In this document: positions 1 through 8,321 of the stretch, piece by piece | How the letters are laid out: the number at the start of each line of letters is the position of its first letter | Numbering within the stretch: position 1 is the first letter of the stretch | Assembly: GCF_003946725.1 (NCBI RefSeq) | Contig: NZ_RHOY01000002.1 | Coordinates: forward strand, 1 to 64,000 | Origin: Agrilactobacillus yilanensis | Lineage (GTDB): Bacteria > Bacillota > Bacilli > Lactobacillales > Lactobacillaceae | DNA: 64,000 nucleotides | Direction: 5' to 3' | Notes under the pieces: generated by a model | Database searches by the model: none | The model's input: the letters and a program-made list of their open reading frames with translations, nothing else | What the model was told of the DNA's origin: nothing | Translations under genes and position numbers: made by a program

Positions 1-4
1 AGCC

Positions 5-124
5 AGAGCGCGAACTGGAGCGGGAAAGCCTCAAGCATAACCTAGACTTACGACATAAGCCCGGTCTTGGCTTGTGAGTAAGACGTAGTTATGTGAGAGC
101 TTTGCTCCAGTGAGCGCGTTTCAA
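5..124. repeat. Long imperfect hairpin repeat, copy A
   Basis: About 120 bp that folds end to end. The outer arm (ACTGGAGC near 14-21) pairs with GCTCCAGT near 104-111. The inner arm around ATAACCTAGACTTAC pairs with GTAAGACGTAGTTAT, and the tip AAGCC pairs with GGCTT. It lies downstream of the minus-strand activator gene. It is the reverse complement of the copies near 28.3 and 40.9 kb. Function unknown. Confidence 0.8.
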
Positions 125-128
125 GCCC

Positions 129-245
129 AGAGCGCAAACCAACACGGGTGATTTCGCAATATAACCTAGACTTGGCGGACAGTCGCTGGCGACTGACAAC
201 AAGGCGTAGTTATATGTAGAAATCAGTGTTGGTGAGCGCGTTTCA
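129..245. repeat. Long imperfect hairpin repeat, divergent copy B
   Basis: This copy lies directly after copy A and shares the framework: GAGCGC ends, a CCTAGACTT / AAGGCGTAGTTAT inner helix and a GCGTTTCA end. Its outer arm is CCAACAC pairing with GTGTTGG, and its tip is CAGTCGC pairing with GCGACTG. The sequence therefore differs from copy A while the pairing is kept, which suggests a structure-constrained element. Confidence 0.75.
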
Positions 246-270
246 AAAAACCAACCTAAATAAAACCACA

Positions 271-317
271 TAAACCAGTATGCACTCAAAAATAATTCTT
301 GAGTGCATACTGGTTTA
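271..317 (-). terminator. Rho-independent terminator of the rpoN/activator transcript
   Basis: A perfect 19-bp stem (271-289 with 299-317) with a 9-nt loop. The 3' arm includes the stop codon of the activator gene. An A/T-rich flank follows in the minus direction. Confidence 0.8.
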
Positions 318-1304
318 TTTTGTTGTCAACTGATATTTCTTAAGTTTACGATACAACGTGGATCGAGAAATCCCCAAGGCATCCGCAGTGGCCATTAAAC
401 GATAGTTATTTTTGATTAACACCTCAATAAGGTGCTTTTTTTCGGAGTTTTCTAAATAAGAATTGGCTGCAGTTTGAGGTGTTGCTGTTAGATCTGTAGG
501 AAAAATCATCTGATCTAATAGTGCTGTTATTTGAGATATCGTAGGCGTTGTTTGCCGATAATACAAGTATAGCCGCTCTAAAAAATTTTCGAATTCGCGA
601 ATATTACCTGGCCAAGGATGGGTTTTAGCAACCGTCAAAAGCGCTGCTTCCCAATCTATTTGCCAATGCTTTGTTGTGCAAAAACGCGTAACAAGCGGTT
701 GTAAATCTTCTAAACGTTCTCGTAAAGGTGGCACAGACAAAACACAGACATAAATCCGATAAAATAAATCTAAGCGAAATCGGCCTTGTTCAACGAGTTG
801 TGGTAAGGGCTGATTGCTGGCAGTAATGAGTCTAAAATTAACATTTTGACGTTTGTCGCTACCGATGGGCATGACCCAATTGTCTTCTAATACCCGTAGT
901 AACGCAGATTGCAGCTTACTGGACATACTGTTGACCTCATCTAAAAATAAGGTGCCTTGATTGGCTTGGCGAATTTTGCCATTAAAACCTTTCGGACTGG
1001 CGCCAGTGAAAGCCCCACCAGCGTAACCAAATAATTCGCTTTGTAATAGATCATCGCTTAAAGCGCCACAATTTACACTAACTAATGGACCATCTTTGTA
1101 AGGACTATTGGCATGTAATGTTTTGGCAATAATTTCTTTACCGCTACCAGTTTCACCATAAATATGCACCGGGATCGTACTGAAGGCAGCCAACCGCACC
1201 TTTTCCAAAAAATTTTGATATCGTGGACTTTGGGAAGGTACACCAAAGTGAATAAAATTTAAAGTATTCGGATTTGGAATGGGGGTACTTGTTGGATGCA
1301 TCAT
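315..1304 (-). CDS. Sigma-54 activator without a sensory domain (AcoR-like)
   Basis: An AAA+ enhancer-binding protein that would remodel sigma-54 RNA polymerase at -24/-12 promoters. Visible parts are Walker A GETGSGKE (about 50-57), the sigma-54-contacting GAFTGA loop (97-102), Walker B GTLFLDEV (117-124), WPGNIREFEN (251-260) and a C-terminal Fis-type helix-turn-helix (about 288-326). Only about 30 residues precede the AAA+ domain, so the GAF/PAS or receiver module usual in AcoR-type regulators is missing; length is 329 aa. It starts 4 nt after the rpoN stop, with AAGGAGA inside the rpoN end. The adjacent aco operon with its sigma-54 promoter is the obvious target. How activity is controlled is unclear. 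Confidence 0.9.
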   Translation of the reverse strand: MMHPTSTPIPNPNTLNFIHFGVPSQSPRYQNFLEKVRLAAFSTIPVHIYGETGSGKEIIAKTLHANSPYKDGPLVSVNCGALSDDLLQSELFGYAGGAFTGASPKGFNGKIRQANQGTLFLDEVNSMSSKLQSALLRVLEDNWVMPIGSDKRQNVNFRLITASNQPLPQLVEQGRFRLDLFYRIYVCVLSVPPLRERLEDLQPLVTRFCTTKHWQIDWEAALLTVAKTHPWPGNIREFENFLERLYLYYRQTTPTISQITALLDQMIFPTDLTATPQTAANSYLENSEKKHLIEVLIKNNYRLMATADALGISRSTLYRKLKKYQLTTK

Positions 1305-1308
1305 AAGC

Positions 1309-2592
1309 TTATCTCCTTAATTTGCGCTGCTGGGCAGAAGCGATGGCTAATTGCAGCCGATATTTAGTCACGGTTCGCCGGGCAATTTGAATTTGTTTAG
1401 TTTGCAGTAAGTCGGCAATACTTTGATCACTCAGTGGTTTTTGCCTGTCTTCTTGTAAAATTAGCGCTTGGATTAAGGTTTTAACTTGGGTAACAGTGTG
1501 ATCAGAATATTGCGGGCTATTTTTGAGAAATGAACGTAATGGGCGTATGCCTTCGTCCGTTAAGATAGTCTTACCTTGAATTGTGCGGCTAATGGTTGAT
1601 TCGCTGTGGGCACTTTCGGCGGCAATAGTTTTGAGCGTTAAGTTTTGCAGGGGATGCTGGCAATTTGTAAAAAAGGCACTTTGATATTGAACGATAATTT
1701 GTGCCACTTGTAATAAAGTTGTTTTGCGTCGAGCCAATGATTGGACCAACCATTGATAATCTTGTAGCTGTTTTTTTAAATACTGTGTGACAGTTTGATC
1801 TTGAAAGGTTTGGGACTGTAGGGTTTGGAAATAGCGTTGATCAAATTTTAATTCAGGAAAATCTTGATCGATTAAGGTAACGATTGGCTGCTGTTGTCGA
1901 CAATGGACTTGTAGCTCTGGAAAAAGATAAGGCTGATTAAAGGGTGTATCTTGATCAAAAACAGCAACAGGATTAGGCGAAAGTTGCTGCAATTGGGCAA
2001 AGGCCATTTGAATTTTTGATATTGAAACATTGAGCAGTCTAGCTGCGCTGGACCAGTCGTGTTGCTGGAGAATTGATGGATCTAAAGCTAACATTGCTTG
2101 GGCTAATTGTGTATCAGACCGGCGTTGAAGTTGTAAGGATAAGCACTCCGCTAAAGACCTGGCGCCAATACCGGCCGGATCTAAAGTTTGTAACTGAGCG
2201 ATCGCTTTTATTAAAGCTGTTTTAGAAACGGACAACCGCTGGCTTAAAGATTCGAGGGAATCAGGTAAGTAGCCATGATCGTCTAGTTGATAAATTAGCT
2301 GGATTAAAAGCTGTTTTTGACTATTATCCGGCATAAAACTGATTTGATTCCGTAATGTTGTTTCCAAACTAAAAGTTGACCTATCTGGGTAATTAAAGTC
2401 AGGTTTAACGATATTACTCATGGGGATTGCGGGACTATGAACTGTTAAAAAAGGGTTTTCTAAAGCAGCATTGTTTAATAGTTGTACTAAAGCTGTATTG
2501 TTTGCTTGGAGTATTTTTAACGCAGTTTGAAGCTGCGGGGTCAGTGATAATTTTTGCTTTTGCGTTAAAGTTTGAATTAAAGCATGATCCAT
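1309..2592 (-). CDS. rpoN: RNA polymerase sigma-54 factor
   Basis: 427 aa, a normal length for a Gram-positive RpoN/SigL. The N-terminal region I is Gln/Leu-rich (about 5-50, with QKQKLSLTPQLQ), and the C-terminal RpoN box is present as ARRTVTKYR (about 404-412), which reads the -24 element. It is co-transcribed with the activator just downstream. It is separated from acoC by a terminator and has its own sigma-70-type promoter (2643-2671), so sigma-54 production is independent of the operon it serves. Start ATG with AGAAGG about 8 nt upstream. Confidence 0.96.
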   Translation of the reverse strand: MDHALIQTLTQKQKLSLTPQLQTALKILQANNTALVQLLNNAALENPFLTVHSPAIPMSNIVKPDFNYPDRSTFSLETTLRNQISFMPDNSQKQLLIQLIYQLDDHGYLPDSLESLSQRLSVSKTALIKAIAQLQTLDPAGIGARSLAECLSLQLQRRSDTQLAQAMLALDPSILQQHDWSSAARLLNVSISKIQMAFAQLQQLSPNPVAVFDQDTPFNQPYLFPELQVHCRQQQPIVTLIDQDFPELKFDQRYFQTLQSQTFQDQTVTQYLKKQLQDYQWLVQSLARRKTTLLQVAQIIVQYQSAFFTNCQHPLQNLTLKTIAAESAHSESTISRTIQGKTILTDEGIRPLRSFLKNSPQYSDHTVTQVKTLIQALILQEDRQKPLSDQSIADLLQTKQIQIARRTVTKYRLQLAIASAQQRKLRR

Positions 2593-2642
2593 AAGCGGCC
2601 TTCTTTCGTTATGCGAAGCATCGAATTTAAAGGATATGGCTT

Positions 2643-2671
2643 ATTTTAAAATTTATGTCATTAAAATTCAA
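2643..2671 (-). promoter_or_regulatory. Predicted sigma-70-type promoter of rpoN
   Basis: Reading the minus strand, TTGAAT (2671-2666), a 17-nt spacer, then TAAAAT (2648-2643), about 50 nt before the rpoN start. Inferred from motif and spacing only. Confidence 0.5.
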
Positions 2672-2730
2672 TTAAAAGAACTTTAAATTATATTAATTGA
2701 ATAATAAAATTGAGAATTAAGTTGAATATA

Positions 2731-2771
2731 AAAAATAAGTCTGTAAAATTAAATATTTACAGGCTTATTTG
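2731..2771 (-). terminator. Terminator between acoC and rpoN
   Basis: Inverted repeat AAATAAGYCTGTAAA (arms near 2731-2748 and 2756-2771), followed on the minus strand by a T-run. It should end the aco transcript about 45 nt past the acoC stop. Confidence 0.8.
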
Positions 2772-2814
2772 TAGCAATATTAGGCAAATGATTTAGTTGA
2801 AACAAAATAAAATA

Positions 2815-4026
2815 TTATAGGATAAGTTGATAAGGGTTTTGCAAATTAACAGCAATTCTATCTAAAAATTGAGCTGCTTGTTGACCGTCAATGATTTGAT
2901 GGTCAAAGGTGAAACTCAAGGGAAGTTCAGAAGCGGCGACAACGTCATTGTTCTCAGAGAGTTTCAAAGTTTGGGCTAATGCACCAACACCGAGAATACC
3001 AATTTCCGGTGTGTTTAAAACCGGCGTGAAATATTCGATATTTTCATGGCCTAGATTGGTTATAGTAAATGTGCCGCCATGGTAATCAGCAGCGGTTAAG
3101 GTGCCATTTTGAGCGGCTGCAATCTTAGCTTTTAGCTGTTGGCCTAACTGGGTGAGGGTCATTGTTTGCGCTTTTTGAATTACCGGTACAATTAGGCCAT
3201 TGTCTAAACCGACAGCAATACCTAGATTAACATCGGCGATTTTTGTATATTGTCCGTCTTGATAATTAGCATTCATCTCAGGGGTGGCCTGTAAAGCCAA
3301 GCAAACAGCACGGGCTAATAAGGTGGTCAAACTCAGCTGCCCGTCAGCTGGTGGTGGGGTAATTTTAGCTTTTAAATCCGCTTTAAAGGCCAGTAATGCG
3401 GTTAAATCTACCTTACGTTGTAACGTTAATTGCGCAGTGGTCTGCAGGCTAGTCAGCATATGTCGGGCAATCTGCTGGCGCATCCCGCTTAAACCTGCTG
3501 CTGGTGCGGCAGCTGGTGTCTCGGCTGGCGCAAGGTCTTTTTGTGCAAGCGCCGCTAAAATGTCCCGCTTCGTAATTCGTTGATTCCCACCAGTTCCTTT
3601 GAGCTGAGCGTAATCTAACTGATGGTCTGCCGCAATTTTTCTAGCCAACGGTGTTATCAAAATCCGTGAGGTTGCTGCAACAGCAGCTTCTGATTGGCTT
3701 TGGGCAATAGTTTGTTCTGGCGCTGGCGCAGCTGTTGCCGGCGGGGCAGCTTCAGTGGTTGCGGCCGTTGTTTCGGGGATGGCTTCATTTTCAGCACCTA
3801 TAAAACCGATTGGTGCTTTGACCGGTGCATCTTCGCCTTCAGCAACACAGATTTTGAGTAAATAACCGGCAGCTGGGGCTTCCACATCATAGGTGAGTTT
3901 TTCGGAACTAATCGTGCAGAGGAGTTCGCCGCTGGCTACTTGATCACCGACGGCTTTGTCCCAAACATCTACAGTGCCTTCTGTCATTGTGAGGCCCAAT
4001 TTGGGTATTAAAATTTCAGTAGCCAT
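2815..4026 (-). CDS. acoC: Acetoin dehydrogenase E2, dihydrolipoamide acetyltransferase
   Basis: 403 aa. It transfers the acetyl group released from acetoin from lipoamide to CoA. The N-terminal lipoyl domain (about 1-76) has the lipoylation Lys43 in SSEKLTYDV. An Ala/Pro/Glu-rich linker follows (about 82-115), then a peripheral subunit-binding domain (about 120-158, ITPLARKIA...GTGG..ITKRDI), and a catalytic domain ending with the HxxxDG motif DHQIIDG near 375. One lipoyl domain and the short size fit AcoC better than PDH E2, and gene order acoL-A-B-C supports this. It lies 12 nt after acoB with a GGAGGGATC binding site. Confidence 0.93.
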   Translation of the reverse strand: MATEILIPKLGLTMTEGTVDVWDKAVGDQVASGELLCTISSEKLTYDVEAPAAGYLLKICVAEGEDAPVKAPIGFIGAENEAIPETTAATTEAAPPATAAPAPEQTIAQSQSEAAVAATSRILITPLARKIAADHQLDYAQLKGTGGNQRITKRDILAALAQKDLAPAETPAAAPAAGLSGMRQQIARHMLTSLQTTAQLTLQRKVDLTALLAFKADLKAKITPPPADGQLSLTTLLARAVCLALQATPEMNANYQDGQYTKIADVNLGIAVGLDNGLIVPVIQKAQTMTLTQLGQQLKAKIAAAQNGTLTAADYHGGTFTITNLGHENIEYFTPVLNTPEIGILGVGALAQTLKLSENNDVVAASELPLSFTFDHQIIDGQQAAQFLDRIAVNLQNPYQLIL

Positions 4027-4038
4027 TATTGATCCCTC

Positions 4039-5085
4039 CTAAGCCTTGATCGGTTTCAAATCTGTGATAATTTCTTGGGCTTCCGTTAATACACTTTGGG
4101 CACTTGGTAAGTAGAGCTGCTCCAAGTTGGTCGCAAATGGCACCGGTGTGTTAGGCGCAGTAATGCGTTTAACGGGGCCGTCTAAATAGTCAAAGGCTTG
4201 ATCCGCAACAACAGCAGCAATATCAGTAGCCGTATTATTGTGAGGCTGGGCTTCATCAATAATAATTAAACGTCCGGTTTTTTGAACGGATTGTAAGACG
4301 GTGGCTTGATCCCATGGCGCAACGGTTACTAAATCAATAACTTCTGCTTCAACGCCTTCTTTAGCCAGCTGATCTGCCACGGCTTGGGCGACAAAAACCA
4401 TTTTGCCAATGGCCACAATCGTCAAATCCGTACCTGCCCGTTTAATTTGCGCTTTGCCAATAGGGACAGTGTAGTATTCTTCAGGAACGGGTCCTTTGAC
4501 ACCATATAAAGTTTTGTCTTCGGAAAAGACGACAATATTATTATCTTCAATGGCCGCTAGTAATAGGCCTTTAGCATCATAAGGCGTTGTTGGCACGACG
4601 ACTTTGACACCAGGAATGGCACCTAATAGGCCATAATAACTGCCGGAATGCTGAGCTGCCGCATTGGCACCAGCACCATGAGTGGTACGAACGGTTAACG
4701 GCATACTGGCCTTGCCACCAAACATATACCGCATCTTGGAACCTTGGGCTAAAATAGTATCCAGACAATAGCCGATAAAATCATTAAACATTAATTCTGG
4801 AACTGGGCGTAAACCAGTGACGGCGGCACCTACAGCAGCACCCATGTAGCTCATTTCGGAGATAGGGGTATCAATAACCCGTTGGCGGCCGTACTTAGGC
4901 ATTAGGCCCTTGGTGACACCAAAAACACCGCCCCAAGCATCTTGATTGGCCTCAGCCAAATGTTTAACAGTTGCACCGCCAGCAAGATCTTCACCCATTA
5001 AGAAGACACGATCATCTTTAGCCATCGCTTGATCCAGCGCTTCATTAATCACTTGCATAAATGTGATATTACTCTTTCTTGACAT
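4039..5085 (-). CDS. acoB: Acetoin dehydrogenase E1 component, beta subunit
   Basis: 348 aa transketolase-like pyrimidine-binding plus C-terminal domain. It pairs with AcoA to form the thiamine-diphosphate E1 enzyme that cleaves acetoin. Typical E1-beta segments include FLMGEDLA near the N terminus, RVIDTPISEMSYMGAAVGAA, a PLTVRTTHGAGANAAAQHS stretch and the C-terminal VEAEVIDLVTVAPWD. It lies 27 nt after acoA with AAGGAAGG upstream. A PDH or branched-chain E1-beta is the alternative, made less likely by the strong AcoA next to it. Confidence 0.92.
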   Translation of the reverse strand: MSRKSNITFMQVINEALDQAMAKDDRVFLMGEDLAGGATVKHLAEANQDAWGGVFGVTKGLMPKYGRQRVIDTPISEMSYMGAAVGAAVTGLRPVPELMFNDFIGYCLDTILAQGSKMRYMFGGKASMPLTVRTTHGAGANAAAQHSGSYYGLLGAIPGVKVVVPTTPYDAKGLLLAAIEDNNIVVFSEDKTLYGVKGPVPEEYYTVPIGKAQIKRAGTDLTIVAIGKMVFVAQAVADQLAKEGVEAEVIDLVTVAPWDQATVLQSVQKTGRLIIIDEAQPHNNTATDIAAVVADQAFDYLDGPVKRITAPNTPVPFATNLEQLYLPSAQSVLTEAQEIITDLKPIKA

Positions 5086-5112
5086 AGCGTTAACCTTCCT
5101 TCTTTTTAAGCT

Positions 5113-6081
5113 TTAATCAGCATAAACATCTTCGTAGAGTGCTTGGGCGTCTGGCAGTGGACTGTCTTCAGCGAACTGAACAGCTGCTTGGACAGCAGCC
5201 ATTGCTTGATCTTCAACGGCAGTTGCTTCTGCTTCGGTGAAGAGATTGGCTTTTAAGGCATAAGCCCGAAACTCTTGAATATCATCACGTTTAGCGAAAG
5301 CAATTTCTTCAGGAGAGTCAAATTTGTAAGTCTGTTCATCACCTTCAAAGTGACCGTAAGTGCGATAAGTTTGACATTCGATTAACGATGGACCTTCACC
5401 GGCGCGGGCACGGTCTACCGCTTGGCCGACAGCGTTGTAAACCGCCATGAAATCTTTACCGTCCACTTTTTCGCCAGGCATATCATAAGCGGCTGCCCGA
5501 CTGGCAAAGGTTTTAGAAGCAGAAGCATATTTTGGTGGGGTTGCTTCCCCGAAACCGTTGTTTTCGTTGACAAAAACCACCGGTAACTTCCAGATGGCCG
5601 CCATATTAAGGCTTTCGTGGAAGGCACCTTCATTAGCAGCACCATCCCCGAAAAAGCAAATAACGACCCGATCTGTTTTTAAATATTGTTGTCTTAACGC
5701 CGCACCGATAGCAATTGGAAAACCACCGCCGACCATTCCGTTAGCGCCTAGCATACCTTGATCCAAATCGGCAATATGCATGGAACCGCCTTTACCTTTG
5801 CATAAACCAGTAGTCTTACCGTAAATTTCAGCCATCATGCCATTGACATCACAGCCTTTAGCAATACAGTGGCCATGGCCCCGATGCGTGCTGGTAATAT
5901 AATCTTGTTGATTTAGATGGGCACAAGCAGCAACAGCTATGGCTTCTTCACCGGCATAAAGATGAACGAAACCTGGAATAACACCAGCCGCGAAAATTTT
6001 GCGGACATGTTCTTCAAAATCACGGATAGTGTTCATTTTTTGATAAGCTGCTTTAGCCGTTTCATTTGTTAATGCTTTCAT
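5113..6081 (-). CDS. acoA: Acetoin dehydrogenase E1 component, alpha subunit
   Basis: 322 aa. The thiamine-diphosphate motif runs from GDGAANEG to NENN (about 145-175). The stretches GFVHLYAGEEAIAVAACAHL, STHRGHGHCIAKGCDV and GLCKGKGGSMHIAD closely match what I recall of Bacillus subtilis AcoA. The length (about 320-335 aa) fits AcoA rather than the longer PDH E1-alpha. It converts acetoin to acetaldehyde and a lipoamide-bound acetyl group together with AcoB and AcoC. Second gene of the operon, 24 nt after acoL, with AAGGAGTG upstream. Confidence 0.95.
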   Translation of the reverse strand: MKALTNETAKAAYQKMNTIRDFEEHVRKIFAAGVIPGFVHLYAGEEAIAVAACAHLNQQDYITSTHRGHGHCIAKGCDVNGMMAEIYGKTTGLCKGKGGSMHIADLDQGMLGANGMVGGGFPIAIGAALRQQYLKTDRVVICFFGDGAANEGAFHESLNMAAIWKLPVVFVNENNGFGEATPPKYASASKTFASRAAAYDMPGEKVDGKDFMAVYNAVGQAVDRARAGEGPSLIECQTYRTYGHFEGDEQTYKFDSPEEIAFAKRDDIQEFRAYALKANLFTEAEATAVEDQAMAAVQAAVQFAEDSPLPDAQALYEDVYAD

Positions 6082-6105
6082 TTTTCAACACTCCTTAAAT
6101 TTGAG

Positions 6106-7440
6106 TTAGGTTAAGCTGTTTTCCGCAGCATCATGGATAAGTTCTGAAAAAGTCGGATGGGCAAAAATTGTCTGCATTAGTTCGTCAAGGGTCCCTTCCG
6201 CAGTACATAAACTGAGCAATGTGTGAATCATTTCAGTAGCCCCATCGCTCACAATAACGGCCCCTAAAATTTGATGATATTTTGTCTCGCTGATGAGTTT
6301 GACGAATCCCGTCGTATTAACGGAAGCTAAGGCCCGACCGTTACCGGTTAACGGCAGTTTGACAACTTTCACCGAGTAACCTTGGTTTTCGGCAGCTTCA
6401 GCGGTTAAGCCAAAACTAGCAACTTCGGGTGTGGTGTACAGGCAGCGGGGGACTAGATTATCATCCACCGGTTGTTGCGGCTGCCCAGCAATAGCCAGCA
6501 CCGCTTTAATTGCTTCGGCGCTAGCAACATGGGCCAGCATTAAACCGCCGATCGCATCGCCGGCAGCATAGATATGAGGGACACTTGTTTGGTAGTGGGC
6601 ATCTACTTGGATAAAGCGCTGGCGTTCATCAAGTTTCAAATTTAAAGCTTTGGCTAAAGTCAAATCTGCCCGGCGACCAGTGGCGACCAGCAGCTGATCA
6701 AAGGGATACTGGGTCCCGTCAGTCAGTACCACGGCATCAGAGGTAACTTGTTCGATTTGAACTTTGATATGCGTGTTAATTTTTAACTGCTGCAGCCGTT
6801 GTTTCATCAAAGCCCGTGCTTCTAGATCTTCAGTTAATAAAATATCTGGAGCGACTTCTAGTAACGTTACATCGACCCCTAAAGGCGCCATCGCAAAGGC
6901 CAACTCAACGGCGATCACACCACCACCAATAATTACTAGCCGTTTTGGCAGCGCTTTTAAATTAAAGAAAGTATCGGTGGTTAAATAAGCGACTTGGTCT
7001 AAGTTTTTGATCGGTGGCACAAATGGCGCACTACCAGTGGTTAATAGAACGTTTTTTGTTTGGTAAACTTTATCTTGAACTTTAACTTGGGTTGCGGATA
7101 AAACTTGAGCCGTACCCGTAATTAAAGTGACATGATATTTTTTAAACAAGAACTGCACCCCGCTTTGCAATTGGGTGACAACTTGATTTTTATGGTCAAC
7201 TAATTTTTCAAAATCAATTTTTTCAACTTTTAATTGAATGCCAAATTCTGCAGCGGTTGTCGCAGACTGCAGCCAATGGCTATGCTGTAAATAGGTTTTT
7301 GATGGGATGCAGCCAACATTCAAACAGGTGCCGCCTAGCTGGTTTTTTTCAACAACTGCGACTTTTAAACCGAGTTTTGCGGCTTTGACCGCTGAAACAT
7401 AACCCCCAGGACCGGCACCGATAATAATTAAGTCAAACAC
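6106..7440 (-). CDS. acoL: Dihydrolipoamide dehydrogenase (E3) of the acetoin complex
   Basis: The FAD/NAD flavoprotein that reoxidises dihydrolipoamide. It has the N-terminal GxGxxG FAD site (IIGAGPGGY), a redox disulfide GGTCLNVGC, a second nucleotide-binding GGGVIAVELA, and the C-terminal HPTFSEL active-site His-Glu segment. First gene of the operon, directly downstream of the sigma-54 promoter. I prefer the GTG start at 7440, because AGGATGGTG lies 6 nt before it. An in-frame ATG at 7452 would add four residues but has its Shine-Dalgarno too close. Confidence 0.93.
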   Translation of the reverse strand: MFDLIIIGAGPGGYVSAVKAAKLGLKVAVVEKNQLGGTCLNVGCIPSKTYLQHSHWLQSATTAAEFGIQLKVEKIDFEKLVDHKNQVVTQLQSGVQFLFKKYHVTLITGTAQVLSATQVKVQDKVYQTKNVLLTTGSAPFVPPIKNLDQVAYLTTDTFFNLKALPKRLVIIGGGVIAVELAFAMAPLGVDVTLLEVAPDILLTEDLEARALMKQRLQQLKINTHIKVQIEQVTSDAVVLTDGTQYPFDQLLVATGRRADLTLAKALNLKLDERQRFIQVDAHYQTSVPHIYAAGDAIGGLMLAHVASAEAIKAVLAIAGQPQQPVDDNLVPRCLYTTPEVASFGLTAEAAENQGYSVKVVKLPLTGNGRALASVNTTGFVKLISETKYHQILGAVIVSDGATEMIHTLLSLCTAEGTLDELMQTIFAHPTFSELIHDAAENSLT

Positions 7441-7489
7441 AGTAATCACCATCCTATAAAAAATTTTGAAGTGTACACTTTAATAACAA

Positions 7490-7504
7490 GCAATGTCCGT
7501 GCCA
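7490..7504 (-). promoter_or_regulatory. Sigma-54 (-24/-12) promoter of the aco operon
   Basis: On the minus strand TGGCAC (7504-7499), five bases, then TTGC (7493-7490): an exact match to the TGGCAC-N5-TTGC consensus. It lies about 50 nt before the acoL start, with transcription expected near 7478. The nearby rpoN and activator genes make it convincing. Confidence 0.9.
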
Positions 7505-8177
7505 ACTGGAAAATGTGCTAGAACGATTCTTTAGGCCTAGTTAGGTGCGCTGAAGAACGCAAAGTGTTTCAAATTAAGTCAAAATGGATTAAAAAGAGAT
7601 GCAACGGTGTTTAAAAATTTAAGTAAACTAAAAATAAGCGTTGTTCTAACTTACTGATGTCAGAATATTTTTGAGAGAATGCCATAAATGTACGACTAAT
7701 TTTATGTGACAGTGACTACCGTAAATTGCAGAGCTTGGTATCGTAGCATTTAATACGTTATAAGATCTGTCATCATGAGCGTAAAAGGTATTGGCTCTTA
7801 AAATAAAAGCCTCACTTTTTGCGATCAGATTCCTAAAATATACAATTTTTCAGATCATACTAAGTAACTGGTATTCGCTATAAGACTATCCTGATAGCTT
7901 ATTTACGGATCCAAGTGTATTACTTTGTAAATTAGGTTATTGCGCAATGGATGATGCGGTGGTTTAACTACAAAATAAACTGTTGGCCGACAGTTAGTAG
8001 ATTGTATTTGGTGATGAAAATCAAGGAGATACTCATTTTTAAACTAAGATTTTTAAATATTTTTTTAGATTAGTTTAAAATCGCCTAAGACTTGATTTAG
8101 CGGTAAATAACCCTGTTTTTGAAAACGGTTTATAAATAGGAAATCAAACTTTTAATTTATTTTTAATGTAATTAGTG
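7505..8177. other. Long intergenic region between aco and ilvD
   Basis: No ORF with a credible start and ribosome site was seen. It should hold upstream activator sites for the aco promoter. One candidate dyad is AACTGT-TGGCCG-ACAGTT at 7978-7995, but it is nearly 500 bp from the promoter and could equally belong to the ilvD side. Confidence 0.4.
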
Positions 8178-8205
8178 TTTACAAATCGAAATTTTATAAT
8201 ATAAT
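8178..8205 (+). promoter_or_regulatory. Predicted promoter of the ilvD leader
   Basis: TTTACA (8178-8183), a 16-nt spacer, then TATAAT (8200-8205). It places the 5' end near 8212, about 47 nt before the leader peptide. Confidence 0.6.
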
Positions 8206-8258
8206 GATAACAACATTAGAAATTGAGTTTATTAATTTAACGAAGGAGTTCATCAATC

Positions 8259-8321
8259 ATGACTAAAACTAACGCTGATACATTATTACAAATTTTAGTG
8301 GTCCGTCTCGTCATTAGGTAG
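8259..8321 (+). CDS. Leu/Ile/Val-rich leader peptide of ilvD
   Basis: A 20-codon ORF behind AAGGAGTT (8243-8250). Its second half, LLQILVVRLVIR, holds nine Leu, Ile or Val codons in twelve. That composition is the hallmark of branched-chain amino-acid attenuation leaders. Ribosome stalling here would report shortage of these amino acids. A GC hairpin, a candidate antiterminator and a terminator follow before ilvD. Confidence 0.85.
   Translation: MTKTNADTLLQILVVRLVIR

Noticed and set aside
89-289. 66-residue open frame on the minus strand
   Set aside because: It lies entirely inside the hairpin repeats A and B and the terminator, and has no ribosome site. The open frame follows from repeat composition.
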